DNA from: Minwuia sp048007105
GTDB lineage: Bacteria; Pseudomonadota; Alphaproteobacteria; Minwuiales; Minwuiaceae
NCBI RefSeq assembly: GCF_048007105.1
Contig: NZ_CP180352.1
Coordinates: forward strand, 1,488,001-1,552,000
Reading direction: 5' to 3'
DNA: 64,000 nucleotides
Position 1 is the stretch's first letter. The number at the start of each line of letters is the position of its first letter. Shown here piece by piece: positions 51,933-60,104 of this stretch. A program made the translations under genes and the position numbers. The notes below the pieces were generated by a model that worked only from the letters and a program-made list of their open reading frames with translations, was not told the origin of the DNA and made no database searches.

Positions 51933-51957
51933 ATATAGAACCGTTCCAGTCCTCTAT
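51933..51957 (-). promoter_or_regulatory. IscR-like operator upstream of the suf operon
   Basis: On the minus strand a 25-bp near-palindrome begins ATAGAGGACTGGAACGG and ends TTCTATAT. It resembles the type 1 IscR site (ATA..GACT....TAT) at several positions. It lies 22 bases before ATG 51911, where bound regulator would block RNA polymerase. Confidence 0.5.
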
Positions 51958-51978
51958 CTATCGGGTTCAGCCGATAAA

Positions 51979-52260
51979 TCAAGATGATTCCGGTCCTGTT
52001 TCCCGGACAAGCCCGCCATCGATCATGTTCACGAGCGCCCGGTCCAGGTCGGCGGCGAGCGTGTCTCCGGGCGTTTCCGGGAATGCCTCGGCGAACAGGT
52101 CGAGCAGTTCGTCCCGATCCGCAGGCGTGTCCAGCGCATTCCAGATGGCGGCCGCCATGGGGTCGAGATGCCAGATCTCCCCTGTTGCTGCGCGCACCAG
52201 AAACAGGTCGCCGTCCATTTCTGTCACCGACAGCTCCTCGCCGCGCGCCAGCCGTGTCAT
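51979..52260 (-). CDS. PqqD-family protein of an HPr-rel-A type system
   Basis: A 93-residue PqqD-like peptide chaperone (EEL..EMDGDLFLVRAATGEIWHLDPMAAAIWNALDTPADRDELLDLFAEAFP). PqqD folds bind precursor peptides for modifying enzymes. Here the neighbour is an HprK-related kinase, the combination called the HPr-rel-A system in protein family databases, as I recall; its product is unknown. The start overlaps the kinase stop by four bases. Confidence 0.82.
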   Translation of the reverse strand: MTRLARGEELSVTEMDGDLFLVRAATGEIWHLDPMAAAIWNALDTPADRDELLDLFAEAFPETPGDTLAADLDRALVNMIDGGLVRETGPESS

Positions 52261-53101
52261 GACGTGCTCCAGCGGCGATGGATCAGGGCCGCGGCCTCGA
52301 AGCTGTCGCCATAACGGATGATGTGGCGTTCGGCGGCGGTGCAGAGTTCACGCAGCCGCTCCAGCAGGCCGACAGGGCCCAGATGCGGCGCGAAGGTGCA
52401 GCCTGCCAGCCGCATCACTGTCTCGCCGAGCGGGGCGTCCGCGATGTCGGTCTTCAGCCCATCGTCCCGGTCCAGCAGAAGGATCCGGCGGATCGGCAGC
52501 GCGGCGCCATGGGCGGCGCTCTCCGCCGGTTGAAGCGCGACGTAGCGCATGCCGCCTTCCGACAATCCTTCGCGCCGGGCAATGAAGTCGAGGAACGGGG
52601 TCGGCGCTTTCGGCGGTGGCGGCCAGCGAAGTTTCGCCGGAGCCCGAGCGCCGTTCCGCTGAAGCCACCGTCCTTGTTCTCGACTGGCAGCCGGTCGTCG
52701 CACCAGACGCGGTGACCGAGCGCGGCCAGCGCCAGTGTCAGTGTGGACTTCCCCGCCATCATGTCCCCGGCGAGCACCGTCAAGCCGTCCTCCGTCTCGA
52801 CCGCGCCGGCATGCAGTGCGATCGAGCCGGGCGAGGCCGCGACGAAGCTGTGGATCAGACAGCCGATCAGCCCGTTGCCTGCGCCCAGGCCGGGGTCGAA
52901 GACGAAATCGGGGGCGTCATAGTTCGACGAGACGAAACGCCAGCCGCCCGGATCGGGGGCGACGGTGACCTCGCCGATGGGATCGCCGCCATCGGCCTCC
53001 GGCCAGTCCGGCGCCTGCGCGCGGAAGGCTTGCAACAAATCAGGCGTCAGTCCGGTGACCTCGACGGGTCCGGCGGGGGTGGCGAACGCGATATCCGGCA
53101 C
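52257..53101 (-). pseudogene. HprK-related kinase, interrupted by one frameshift
   Basis: About 280 residues in two frames. The N-terminal frame (from GTG 53101, VPDIAFATPAGPVEVTGL...) includes ALHAGAVETEDGLTVLAGDMMAGKSTLTLALAALG, with the P-loop GDMMAGKST, and CDDRLPV. Family similarity then stops at about 52640 and resumes in another frame (KLRWPPPPKAPTPFLDFIARREGL ... RRILLLDRDDGL). Adding one base near 52637-52642 joins them. It is coupled to a PqqD-like gene. It is either a real inactivation or a sequencing error in a CCGG run. Related kinases resemble HPr kinase/phosphorylase without the HPr partner. Confidence 0.8.
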
Positions 53102-53112
53102 CGCCCGGCACC

Positions 53113-54372
53113 TTACCGCTTGCCGCGGCGCGGGGCCTTGGGCGGTGTCAGAGTGGGCGGCATGTTGCCAGCCGCGATCTCCTTCAGCAGCCGCACCTGC
53201 CTGGGCAGCGTGTCCTTCAGCGCGTATTTCTTCAGGACGACATCGCGGGCCGCGCTGCGAAGCGGCGCCAGCTTCTCGCGGTTGTCGAGCGCCTCGGCGA
53301 TGCGCTCGGCCAGCTGGTCCACATCGAAGAAATCGACCAGCAGGCCCTGCTTGCCATCCTTGATCACCTCCCGCACCGGCTCGGTGTCGGAGGAGACGAT
53401 CAGACAGCCAGCGGCCATGCTCTCGATCAGCGACCACGACAGCACGAACGGCACGGTCATGTAGACATGCGCATGGCTCGCCTGCAGCACCTTCAGATAG
53501 TCGCCATAGGGCAGCAGCCCGGTGAAGTGGATGCGCGACGGGTCCAGCTCCGTCTCCTCCAGCATCTTCTGCTTGAAGGTCTTGCCGTCCGGCAGCTTGC
53601 GGCCATAGGCGACGCGGTCCTGACCGACGATGACGGCGTGCATGTCCGGCCGCGTCTTCTGCAGCCTCGCCACCGCCTCGACGAATTGCGGGAAGCCGCG
53701 ATAGGGCTCCATCCCGCGGGTGGCGTAGGTGACGATCTCCTTCGCGCCTGAGAGGTCGAGATCGCCGACCTTCATCACCGCGTCCGGGTCGGGCTTGAAG
53801 AAGTCGGTGTCGACGCCGTCATGCAGCACGGTCAGCTTGTTGTGGAAGATCTTCGGGAACTGGTCGCGCTGGAAGATGGTCGGACACAGGCCCCAGTCGC
53901 AATGCGCCAGATCCATCAGAATGGCCGCGTTCCGGGTGCGGATGCGGCATTCGTCGTCGTGGGAGATCTCGTTGTCCGGCAGGTAGTCCGCATCGGTGCC
54001 GTGCGCGTGGTAGTACCATTCGAAGTAGGAAATCAGCTTCGTGTCGGGGAAGGCGTCCTTGACGTAGAGCGTCGGGCCCCAGCCTGAATGGCCGCAGACC
54101 AGATCGGGCGCGAAACCACGCTTCTTCAGTTCCATGCACATGCGGTAGACGGCCTGGCCGTTCAGAACCGCCGATTCCAGATTCCGGACATAGTGGTGGG
54201 TTTCCTGCCGCACCTCGCGCGACGGTTTGTAATAGGCCTTGGCGACCCCGGGGATCTCCCCGTTCTTCGCCTGCGTCCCGAAGACGAGCTGGTGTCCGCC
54301 CTCCTGCGCCAGGCGCGTCGCCACGTGCCGGTACTGTGCCGGGAAGTTGTTGTGAAGAAAGAGAACCCGCAT
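53113..54372 (-). CDS. Group 4 glycosyltransferase
   Basis: A 419-residue GT-B enzyme. The N-terminal domain starts MRVLFLHNNFPAQYRHVA and contains CGHSGWGPTLYVKDAFPDTKLISYFEWYYHA. The C-terminal nucleotide-sugar domain has FDG-like HDGVDTDFFKPDP, TYATRGMEPYRGFPQFVEAV, and the EX7E-like SLIESMAAGCLIVSSDTEPVREVI. It should transfer a sugar from an activated donor to an extracellular glycan or other acceptor. The acceptor is unknown. It ends 12 bases before the HprK-related gene. Confidence 0.9.
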   Translation of the reverse strand: MRVLFLHNNFPAQYRHVATRLAQEGGHQLVFGTQAKNGEIPGVAKAYYKPSREVRQETHHYVRNLESAVLNGQAVYRMCMELKKRGFAPDLVCGHSGWGPTLYVKDAFPDTKLISYFEWYYHAHGTDADYLPDNEISHDDECRIRTRNAAILMDLAHCDWGLCPTIFQRDQFPKIFHNKLTVLHDGVDTDFFKPDPDAVMKVGDLDLSGAKEIVTYATRGMEPYRGFPQFVEAVARLQKTRPDMHAVIVGQDRVAYGRKLPDGKTFKQKMLEETELDPSRIHFTGLLPYGDYLKVLQASHAHVYMTVPFVLSWSLIESMAAGCLIVSSDTEPVREVIKDGKQGLLVDFFDVDQLAERIAEALDNREKLAPLRSAARDVVLKKYALKDTLPRQVRLLKEIAAGNMPPTLTPPKAPRRGKR

Positions 54373-54485
54373 GAAACCCTCGCGCTACGCTCGCCGCCCC
54401 GTCATGGGATAAGGCCATCGGAGCCGAGGTCAATGGCGGAAAGCGCGCGTTAACCGAAATTCAAACGCTGGCGTGACAGTATCTC

Positions 54486-55748
54486 GTGCAGACCGCGAAT
54501 ATCGACCCGCTCATTTCAATCGGAGACCGGCGCAGCATGGAAGCGCGCATCGACCAGGAGAACCGCCTCGTAGACTTCGTGGAGCGTCTGGAACGTCACG
54601 CCGACGGGCGGACGGCGCTGCACATGCACTATTCGCGGTTGAAGCCGGCGAACCGCACCGAACGGCAGCTGCGCATGGCCGCGGCGACCTTCACGGCTGC
54701 GATCAAGCGGTTCGACGCCTACCTGTTCGAACTGGACAATGGCGATCAGGTGCTGATCTCCAAGGGCGCGTCCTATGCGGACCTGGAACCCGAGATCGAG
54801 AAGCTGAAGCATCTCTTCGCGTCAGGCGATCCTGTGATGCAGGACGAGGGCCGGCTGATCTCCTTCTACGATCTGTCCGCCGACTATGCGGAATTCCTTT
54901 CCATTGCACGGCGGTTGAAGGAGATCGCGCTGCAGAAGCGTCAGATCGAACTCCGCCGCGCCGCCGAGAGCCCGCAGCCGCAGCGCAAGAAGTCGCTCGT
55001 GCCGCTGCGTCCGGAGAATCTCGGCCGTCTGGTCGAGCAGCTGGCCTCGATGGACATCTCCTCGCTGCTGCGGCGGCAGCCTGTCTGCGCCCTGACCGCC
55101 GACAACGAGGCGCGTCCGGTCTTCAACGAGCTCTTCGTCTCCATCGCCGATCTGCGCAAGCAGGTCATGCCGACGGTCGATCTGGCTGCGAGCGCACCGC
55201 TCTTCAGCTATCTGACGCAGTATCTGGACCAGCGCATCCTTCGCGCCATGCCCGATATCGAGGCGTCGATCCCGCTGTCGACGTCGATCAACATCAATGT
55301 CGAGACGGTGATGTCGCCGCAGTTCCTGGAGTTCGATCAGAAGCTGCGCGCCGTGACCCGCAAGACCGTGGTGCTCGAGTTCCAGCCGGCCGACCTGTTC
55401 GCGGATTTCTCCGGCTTCGCCTTCGCGCGTGATTTCGTGCGCGACCGCGGTTACCGGGTCTGTCTCGATGGTGTCACCAATCTGACGGCGCCGCTGATCG
55501 AGAAGAAGATGCTGAAGCTCGATCTCCAGAAGCTGGTCTGGACCCCGGACACCTGGGATTCGAAGGGGCCGCAGCACGAGCATCTGGTCAAGGCCGTGCA
55601 GCATATCGGGCCGACCCGGATCGTGCTCTGCCGCTGCGACGACCACCGCGCGGTGGATTACGGCCGCAGCCTGGGCATCAACCTCTATCAGGGCCGCCAC
55701 ATCGACGCGCTGCTGACCGCCCAGGCGCGAAACGCCAGGGTCGCCTGA
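54486..55748 (+). CDS. Protein with degenerate EAL-like domain
   Basis: A 420-residue protein. Residues 1-160 are helical with coiled-coil features and match no family I know. Residues about 300-410 follow the order of an EAL phosphodiesterase domain: ARDFVRDRGYRVCLDGV, LKLDLQKLVWTP, RIVLCRCDDHRAVDYGRSLGINLYQGRHID. The metal-binding residues (EAL, DDFG) are changed, so c-di-GMP hydrolysis is unlikely; binding of nucleotide or protein is possible. GTG 54486 is used; ATG 54537 (MEARIDQE) is an alternative. Confidence 0.75.
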   Translation: MQTANIDPLISIGDRRSMEARIDQENRLVDFVERLERHADGRTALHMHYSRLKPANRTERQLRMAAATFTAAIKRFDAYLFELDNGDQVLISKGASYADLEPEIEKLKHLFASGDPVMQDEGRLISFYDLSADYAEFLSIARRLKEIALQKRQIELRRAAESPQPQRKKSLVPLRPENLGRLVEQLASMDISSLLRRQPVCALTADNEARPVFNELFVSIADLRKQVMPTVDLAASAPLFSYLTQYLDQRILRAMPDIEASIPLSTSININVETVMSPQFLEFDQKLRAVTRKTVVLEFQPADLFADFSGFAFARDFVRDRGYRVCLDGVTNLTAPLIEKKMLKLDLQKLVWTPDTWDSKGPQHEHLVKAVQHIGPTRIVLCRCDDHRAVDYGRSLGINLYQGRHIDALLTAQARNARVA

Positions 55749-55767
55749 CCGTCGTGGGGAAAGCCGT

Positions 55768-56346
55768 CTAGCGCGGCGAACGCTTGGCCAGGATGCGCTG
55801 CAGCGTCCGGCGGTGCATGTTCAGCCGCCGCGCCGTCTCCGAGACATTGCGTCCGCAGAGTTCGTAGACCCGCTGGATATGCTCCCAGCGGACCCGGTCG
55901 GCCGACATCGGGTTCTCCGGCGGCGCGGGACGTTCGCCATCGATCACCAGCAGCGCCTTGGCGACATCGTCGGCGTCGGCCGGCTTGGCGAGATAGTCGA
56001 TCGCGCCTTCCTTCACCGCCGCGACGGCCGTGGCGATGTTGCCGTAGCCGGTCAGCATCACGACGCGCGCTTCCGGCCGGACCTCGTGCAGGACCGAGAC
56101 GATGTCGAGGCCGTTGCCGTCCTCCAGCCTGAGATCGACCACGGCGAAGGCGGGATGGATCTCCCGCACCAGCGCCATGCCTTCCTCGACGGATTCCGCG
56201 GCCTCGACGTCGAAGCCGCGCTTCTCCATGGCGCGCGCCAGGCGCTGCCGGAACGGGCGGTCGTCGTCGATGATCAGCAGCGAACGGTCGTCGAGGGTTT
56301 CCAGATCGATCTGCCCGGTTTCGCCGGAAGGTGTCTGGTCAGTCAT
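55768..56346 (-). CDS. regA: RegA/PrrA/ActR-type redox response regulator
   Basis: A 192-residue regulator from ATG 56346. The receiver has DDD near residue 27-29 and phospho-acceptor Asp71 (FAVVDLRLEDGNGLDIV), Lys in AIDYLAKPADADD, and a C-terminal Fis-type helix-turn-helix ending NVSETARRLNMHRRTLQRILAKR. That C-terminal helix is nearly invariant in RegA homologues. With the RegB-like kinase it controls respiration, carbon fixation, nitrogen or photosynthesis genes by redox state. The kinase gene lies 34 bases upstream on the same strand. Confidence 0.94.
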   Translation of the reverse strand: MTDQTPSGETGQIDLETLDDRSLLIIDDDRPFRQRLARAMEKRGFDVEAAESVEEGMALVREIHPAFAVVDLRLEDGNGLDIVSVLHEVRPEARVVMLTGYGNIATAVAAVKEGAIDYLAKPADADDVAKALLVIDGERPAPPENPMSADRVRWEHIQRVYELCGRNVSETARRLNMHRRTLQRILAKRSPR

Positions 56347-56380
56347 GCTACAGGGTCCTTTGTTGGTTCTTCTTGTTGGC

Positions 56381-57718
56381 TCAGGCGCCGCCGAGGCCTG
56401 GCGAGTCGCGAGATGGGTCAATAATGCCACGCGGCCAGTGAATGGCAACGCGGGCGCCTGCAATGCGGTTATTCTCGCTCCGGTTTGCGAATTGCACCCT
56501 CGCGCCCGAGTATTCAAGTAGAGTCTTGGAAATAAACACGCCCAGCCCCATGCCGCCGGTCTCCGGCCGAGAGGTCCTGTAGGGCTCGCCGAGGGTCTTC
56601 AGCACGTCCAGTGGGATGCCCGGACCGTCGTCGTCGACGAACACCGTGATCTCCGGCTGGTCCCAGTAGATTTCGACCCGGACGCCGCTTCTTGCGAAGT
56701 CCATCGCGTTCTCGACGAAGTTCGACAGACCGTGCAGGACTTCCGGGCTGCGGTAGACGGTCGGCGGATGGCCGGTCTGCGGCAGCACCTCGATGCGGGC
56801 GCCGAAGGCCCGGTAGGGCTCCACCGCTGCCTCGACCAGCCCTGTCAGCGTGGTCAGCTTGAAGGCGTCGTCGCCATCGCCCGGCGAGTGGGAAAGCTCC
56901 TTCAGGATGCCCCGGCAGCGTTCGGCCTGGGTGACCAGAAGCTCCAGATCCTCGCGGTATTCGAAGTCCTCCGGCATGTCGCGCGCCATCTCCTTGGCCA
57001 CCAGATGGATGGTGCCGAGCGGCGTGCCCAGTTCGTGCGCCGCCGAGGCCGCCAGCCCGCCGACGGCGCTGAGCTGCTGGGCCCGCGCCAGGGCCTCGTG
57101 TGTCGCCATCAGCGCATCCGACATGCGCCGCGTCTCGAAGGCGACACGGCCGGCATAGACCGACATGAAGACAATCCCCAGCGCCAGACCGGTCCAGATC
57201 GCGCTGCGGTAGAGCACCGGCAGGTCCAGCCGGTCCGGCGCCCAGGGCAGCGGCAGGTGCCAGAAGGCCAGCAGGATCGAGAACAGCAGCGCCAGCGCGC
57301 CGAGCAGGAATGTGCTGCCGGCGGACAGGATCGTCGCGGAGATCACCACCGGCACCAGAATCAGGATCGCGAAAGGGTTGGTCAGTCCGCCGGTCATGTA
57401 GAGCAGCGCGCAGAGCTGCAGCAGGTCGTAGGCCAGGAACAGCGTCGCGCCCCGGTTCGAAAGGCGCGCCGTGGTCGGGTACTGGATCGCGAGAATGCCG
57501 TTCAGCACCGCCGAGGCGAGGACGGTGATGGCGCAGGGCAGAATGGGCAGTTCGAAGCCGAGCCCGTACCGCACCAGCAGAAGCGAGAACATCTGCCCGA
57601 TAACGGCGATCCAGCGCACCACGACCAGCGTGCGCAGCCTGACGCGTCCGGGGCTGGCGGAGCCGGGCCCGGACGAGGCGACGAAAAGATCTTCCTCTTC
57701 CAGCAGGTGTCGAGCCAT
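56381..57718 (-). CDS. regB: RegB/PrrB/ActS-type redox sensor kinase
   Basis: A 445-residue sensor with six membrane helices. The quinone-linked motif GGLTNPF (110-116) and the redox-active Cys268 in AERCRGILKEL are both present. The phospho-acceptor is His228 in ASAAHELGTPLGT. The kinase part has NFVENAMDFA, DDGPGIP and GMGLGVFISKTL. It phosphorylates the RegA-like regulator in reduced conditions. No senC/sco gene lies between regB and regA, unlike the Rhodobacter arrangement. Confidence 0.95.
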   Translation of the reverse strand: MARHLLEEEDLFVASSGPGSASPGRVRLRTLVVVRWIAVIGQMFSLLLVRYGLGFELPILPCAITVLASAVLNGILAIQYPTTARLSNRGATLFLAYDLLQLCALLYMTGGLTNPFAILILVPVVISATILSAGSTFLLGALALLFSILLAFWHLPLPWAPDRLDLPVLYRSAIWTGLALGIVFMSVYAGRVAFETRRMSDALMATHEALARAQQLSAVGGLAASAAHELGTPLGTIHLVAKEMARDMPEDFEYREDLELLVTQAERCRGILKELSHSPGDGDDAFKLTTLTGLVEAAVEPYRAFGARIEVLPQTGHPPTVYRSPEVLHGLSNFVENAMDFARSGVRVEIYWDQPEITVFVDDDGPGIPLDVLKTLGEPYRTSRPETGGMGLGVFISKTLLEYSGARVQFANRSENNRIAGARVAIHWPRGIIDPSRDSPGLGGA

Positions 57719-57864
57719 GCGGCTTCGATAACGGCCAAAGCTGCGCCAGTCACGCCGAAAGCGCTGCCGGTTGGATTGTCGTGCCGGGATAAGTAATGTC
57801 CGCCCGTTGCGCCGGCCGTCACCCGCCGCCGCTACGGATCAGTTGAAACTTCCTCGATGTCGGC

Positions 57865-58650
57865 ATGACCCAGATCCCGCTTCCGGAAAGGCACGACCGC
57901 GCCGCGCTGGCGGTGGAGGCGGCGATCGTCCTTGCCGTCTTCGGCCTGATGGCGCTGATCGGCCCGTTCGGCACGTTCGGCGAGCTGTCGGGGCTGGAGC
58001 GCGTGCAGTACTGGGGCTTCATCGTCATCGTGAACTGGCTGCAGCTCCGGCTGATCCAGCTGGCGCTGGTGCAGCTGTTCACCTGGGACCGCTTCTGGGT
58101 GGTCAATCTCGGCGCGTCCTTCCTGGGCGCAGTGCCCGCGACCTTCGAGGTGCTGTGGCTGGAAAGCCGGTTCCGGCCGCATGTCATGGACGAGATCGGT
58201 TTCCTCTCCCTCTATCCGCAGGTGCTGGTTCTCTGCGCCGCGGTGATGGTGCCTGTCAGCTGGTACTTCATCCGCCGCCGCCGCGATGAGGACGCGATCG
58301 ATGCGGCCGCCTCCGCGACGGAAGGGCAGGCCTCGGGGGAAGCCTTCTTCCGGCGCGTGCCCGTCGCGCTCGGGCGCGATCTCTATGCGCTGCAAGCTGA
58401 GGACCACTACATCCGCGTCCATACCGCAACCGGGAGCGATCTGATCCTGCACCGCATGAGCGACGCCATCGCCGAACTGGACGGCCTGGATGGCCTGCAG
58501 GTTCACCGTTCCTGGTGGGTGGCGCGGGCCGGTCTGGCCGATGTCGTCCGCCGCGACCGCAAGGTCTTCCTGAAGCTGAAGAACGGCGTCGAGGCGCCGG
58601 TCAGCCGCACCTTCATGTCCGGCGTGCGCGATGCGGGGTGGCTGGCATGA
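57865..58650 (+). CDS. LytTR DNA-binding protein with membrane N-terminus
   Basis: A 261-residue protein. Four membrane helices (about 15-35, 47-68, 80-100 and 115-135) are followed by a LytTR domain at about 165-255 (IPVALGRDLYALQAEDHYIRVHTATGSDLILHRMSDAIAELDGLDGLQVHRSWWVARAGLADV). This layout is a one-component membrane-bound transcription factor common in alphaproteobacteria. The gene overlaps the YcgN gene by four bases (ATGA), so the two are co-translated. Targets unknown. Confidence 0.9.
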   Translation: MTQIPLPERHDRAALAVEAAIVLAVFGLMALIGPFGTFGELSGLERVQYWGFIVIVNWLQLRLIQLALVQLFTWDRFWVVNLGASFLGAVPATFEVLWLESRFRPHVMDEIGFLSLYPQVLVLCAAVMVPVSWYFIRRRRDEDAIDAAASATEGQASGEAFFRRVPVALGRDLYALQAEDHYIRVHTATGSDLILHRMSDAIAELDGLDGLQVHRSWWVARAGLADVVRRDRKVFLKLKNGVEAPVSRTFMSGVRDAGWLA

Positions 58651-59111
58651 AGCGCATCGCCCCCCGCCGCCTCCGGGAGAGCCGGTTCTGGGAGACAGTC
58701 GGGCTTGCCGACATGACGAACGAACAGTGGGAGGCGCTGTGCGACGGCTGCGGCAAGTGCTGCCTCTACAAGCTGCAGGACATCGACACCGACGAGATCG
58801 TCTTCACCAATGTCGCCTGCCGCCTGCTGGACTGCCACAGCTGCCGATGCAGCGACTATCCGAACCGCTTCGAGAAGGTAGAGGACTGTATATCGCTGGG
58901 TCCCGAGAACGTCGGGGAACTGCAATGGCTTCCCTCGACCTGTGCATACAGGTTATTGGATGAAGGAGGGGAATTACCGGAATGGCATCCCCTGATCACC
59001 GGCGACGCGAACAGTGTCCATCGTGCCGGGATCTCCGTCCGCGGCCGGGTCGTGACCGAGGACGAGGCGGATGCCGATCTGGAAAACCACGTGCTGGACG
59101 GGGAGCCTTGA
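58647..59111 (+). CDS. YcgN/YkgJ family cysteine-cluster protein
   Basis: A 154-residue protein with LCDGCGKCCLYKLQDIDTDEIVFTNVACRLLDCHSCRCSDYPNR, the cysteine pattern of the zinc/iron-chelating YkgJ and YcgN proteins, and later DCISLGPENVGELQWLPSTCAYRLLDEGGELPEWHPL, which marks the YcgN (UPF0260) subgroup. Its role is unknown. It is coupled to the LytTR gene and precedes a DapA-family gene by two bases. Confidence 0.92.
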   Translation: MKRIAPRRLRESRFWETVGLADMTNEQWEALCDGCGKCCLYKLQDIDTDEIVFTNVACRLLDCHSCRCSDYPNRFEKVEDCISLGPENVGELQWLPSTCAYRLLDEGGELPEWHPLITGDANSVHRAGISVRGRVVTEDEADADLENHVLDGEP

Positions 59112-59113
59112 GC

Positions 59114-60025
59114 ATGATCGCACGTGAGGGGGTCTGGGCGGCATCGGTCACGCCGTTCAATGCGGATCTGTCGATCGATTTCGGTGCGCTGTGCGCCCAT
59201 GTCGACTGGCTGCTGGAGAACGGATGCGACGGCGTCGCGCTGATGGGCACCACCGGCGAGGGCACGTCCGTCGGCGTCAACGAGCGGCTGGCCCTGATCG
59301 AGGAACTTGAGGGGCGCTGGCCCGAGGACCGCATCATGCTTGGCGTCGGGACGCCTGCCGTTCCGGACACGGTCAACCTGATCCTGAAGGCGATCGACCA
59401 CGAATTCGGCAACGTGCTGATGCTGCCGCCCTACTATTTCAAGAACCCGCCGGACGACGGACTGTTCCAGACCGTGGTCGAGATCGTGCGCCGTCTGGGG
59501 CGCGAGATGCCGAAAATCCACATGTACGACTTCCCCCAGATGGTCGGATTCCCGCTCAGCGCGGGGGTGCTGGCGCGGATGAATGACGCCTGGCCGGACA
59601 TTGTGGTCGGCATGAAGGACTCCTCGGGCGACTTCGACAAGATGTCGAGCGTCCTGTCCCGCATCCCGAAGTTCCGGGTCTATGCCGGGACCGAGGAACT
59701 GCTGGTTCCGATCCGACTGAAGGGCGGCGCCGGCTGCATCTCGGCCACCGTCAACGTTACCAGCCAGCAGGCGGGCCGCGTCTGGGCCGCGCTGCAGGAC
59801 GGCGACGTCAAGCAGGCCGAGATCGAGCAGACCAAGCTGACCACACAGCGTCTGGCGCTGCAGAACTGGCCGATGGTGCCTGGCGTGAAGGCGGTGCTGC
59901 GGAAGTATTTCCCCGACCGCATGAACCGGATGATCCGTCCGCCGCTGCTGGCGCTCTCCGACCTCGACCGGGAACGCCTGTTCAAGGCGCTTGACGAGAT
60001 CGCCTTCGAGATCGAGGGAATCTAG
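59114..60025 (+). CDS. Dihydrodipicolinate synthase/N-acetylneuraminate lyase family enzyme
   Basis: A 303-residue TIM-barrel aldolase from ATG 59114. The Schiff-base Lys is in IVVGMKDSSGDFDK near residue 165, the Tyr lies in IHMYDFPQMVG near 137, and the family start VTPFN and GTTGEGTSV near 45 are present. The set of residues is closer to general DapA-like lyases or synthases than to the housekeeping DapA; the substrate is probably a pyruvate-derived sugar or amino acid. It is the last gene of this rightward set. Confidence 0.88.
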   Translation: MIAREGVWAASVTPFNADLSIDFGALCAHVDWLLENGCDGVALMGTTGEGTSVGVNERLALIEELEGRWPEDRIMLGVGTPAVPDTVNLILKAIDHEFGNVLMLPPYYFKNPPDDGLFQTVVEIVRRLGREMPKIHMYDFPQMVGFPLSAGVLARMNDAWPDIVVGMKDSSGDFDKMSSVLSRIPKFRVYAGTEELLVPIRLKGGAGCISATVNVTSQQAGRVWAALQDGDVKQAEIEQTKLTTQRLALQNWPMVPGVKAVLRKYFPDRMNRMIRPPLLALSDLDRERLFKALDEIAFEIEGI

Positions 60026-60039
60026 AACGAGCGGCGCCC

Positions 60040-60061
60040 GTCTGATCGGGACCGATCAGAC
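60040..60061. terminator. Hairpin between the DapA-family gene and the AGCS gene
   Basis: GTCTGATCGG pairs perfectly with CCGATCAGAC around GA, between two convergent genes. No T-run follows, but position and symmetry fit a shared terminator. Confidence 0.6.
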
Positions 60062-60104
60062 AGGCTTCACAACGCGCACAAGGATCGGCCAGGACGGTTC
60101 CGCC

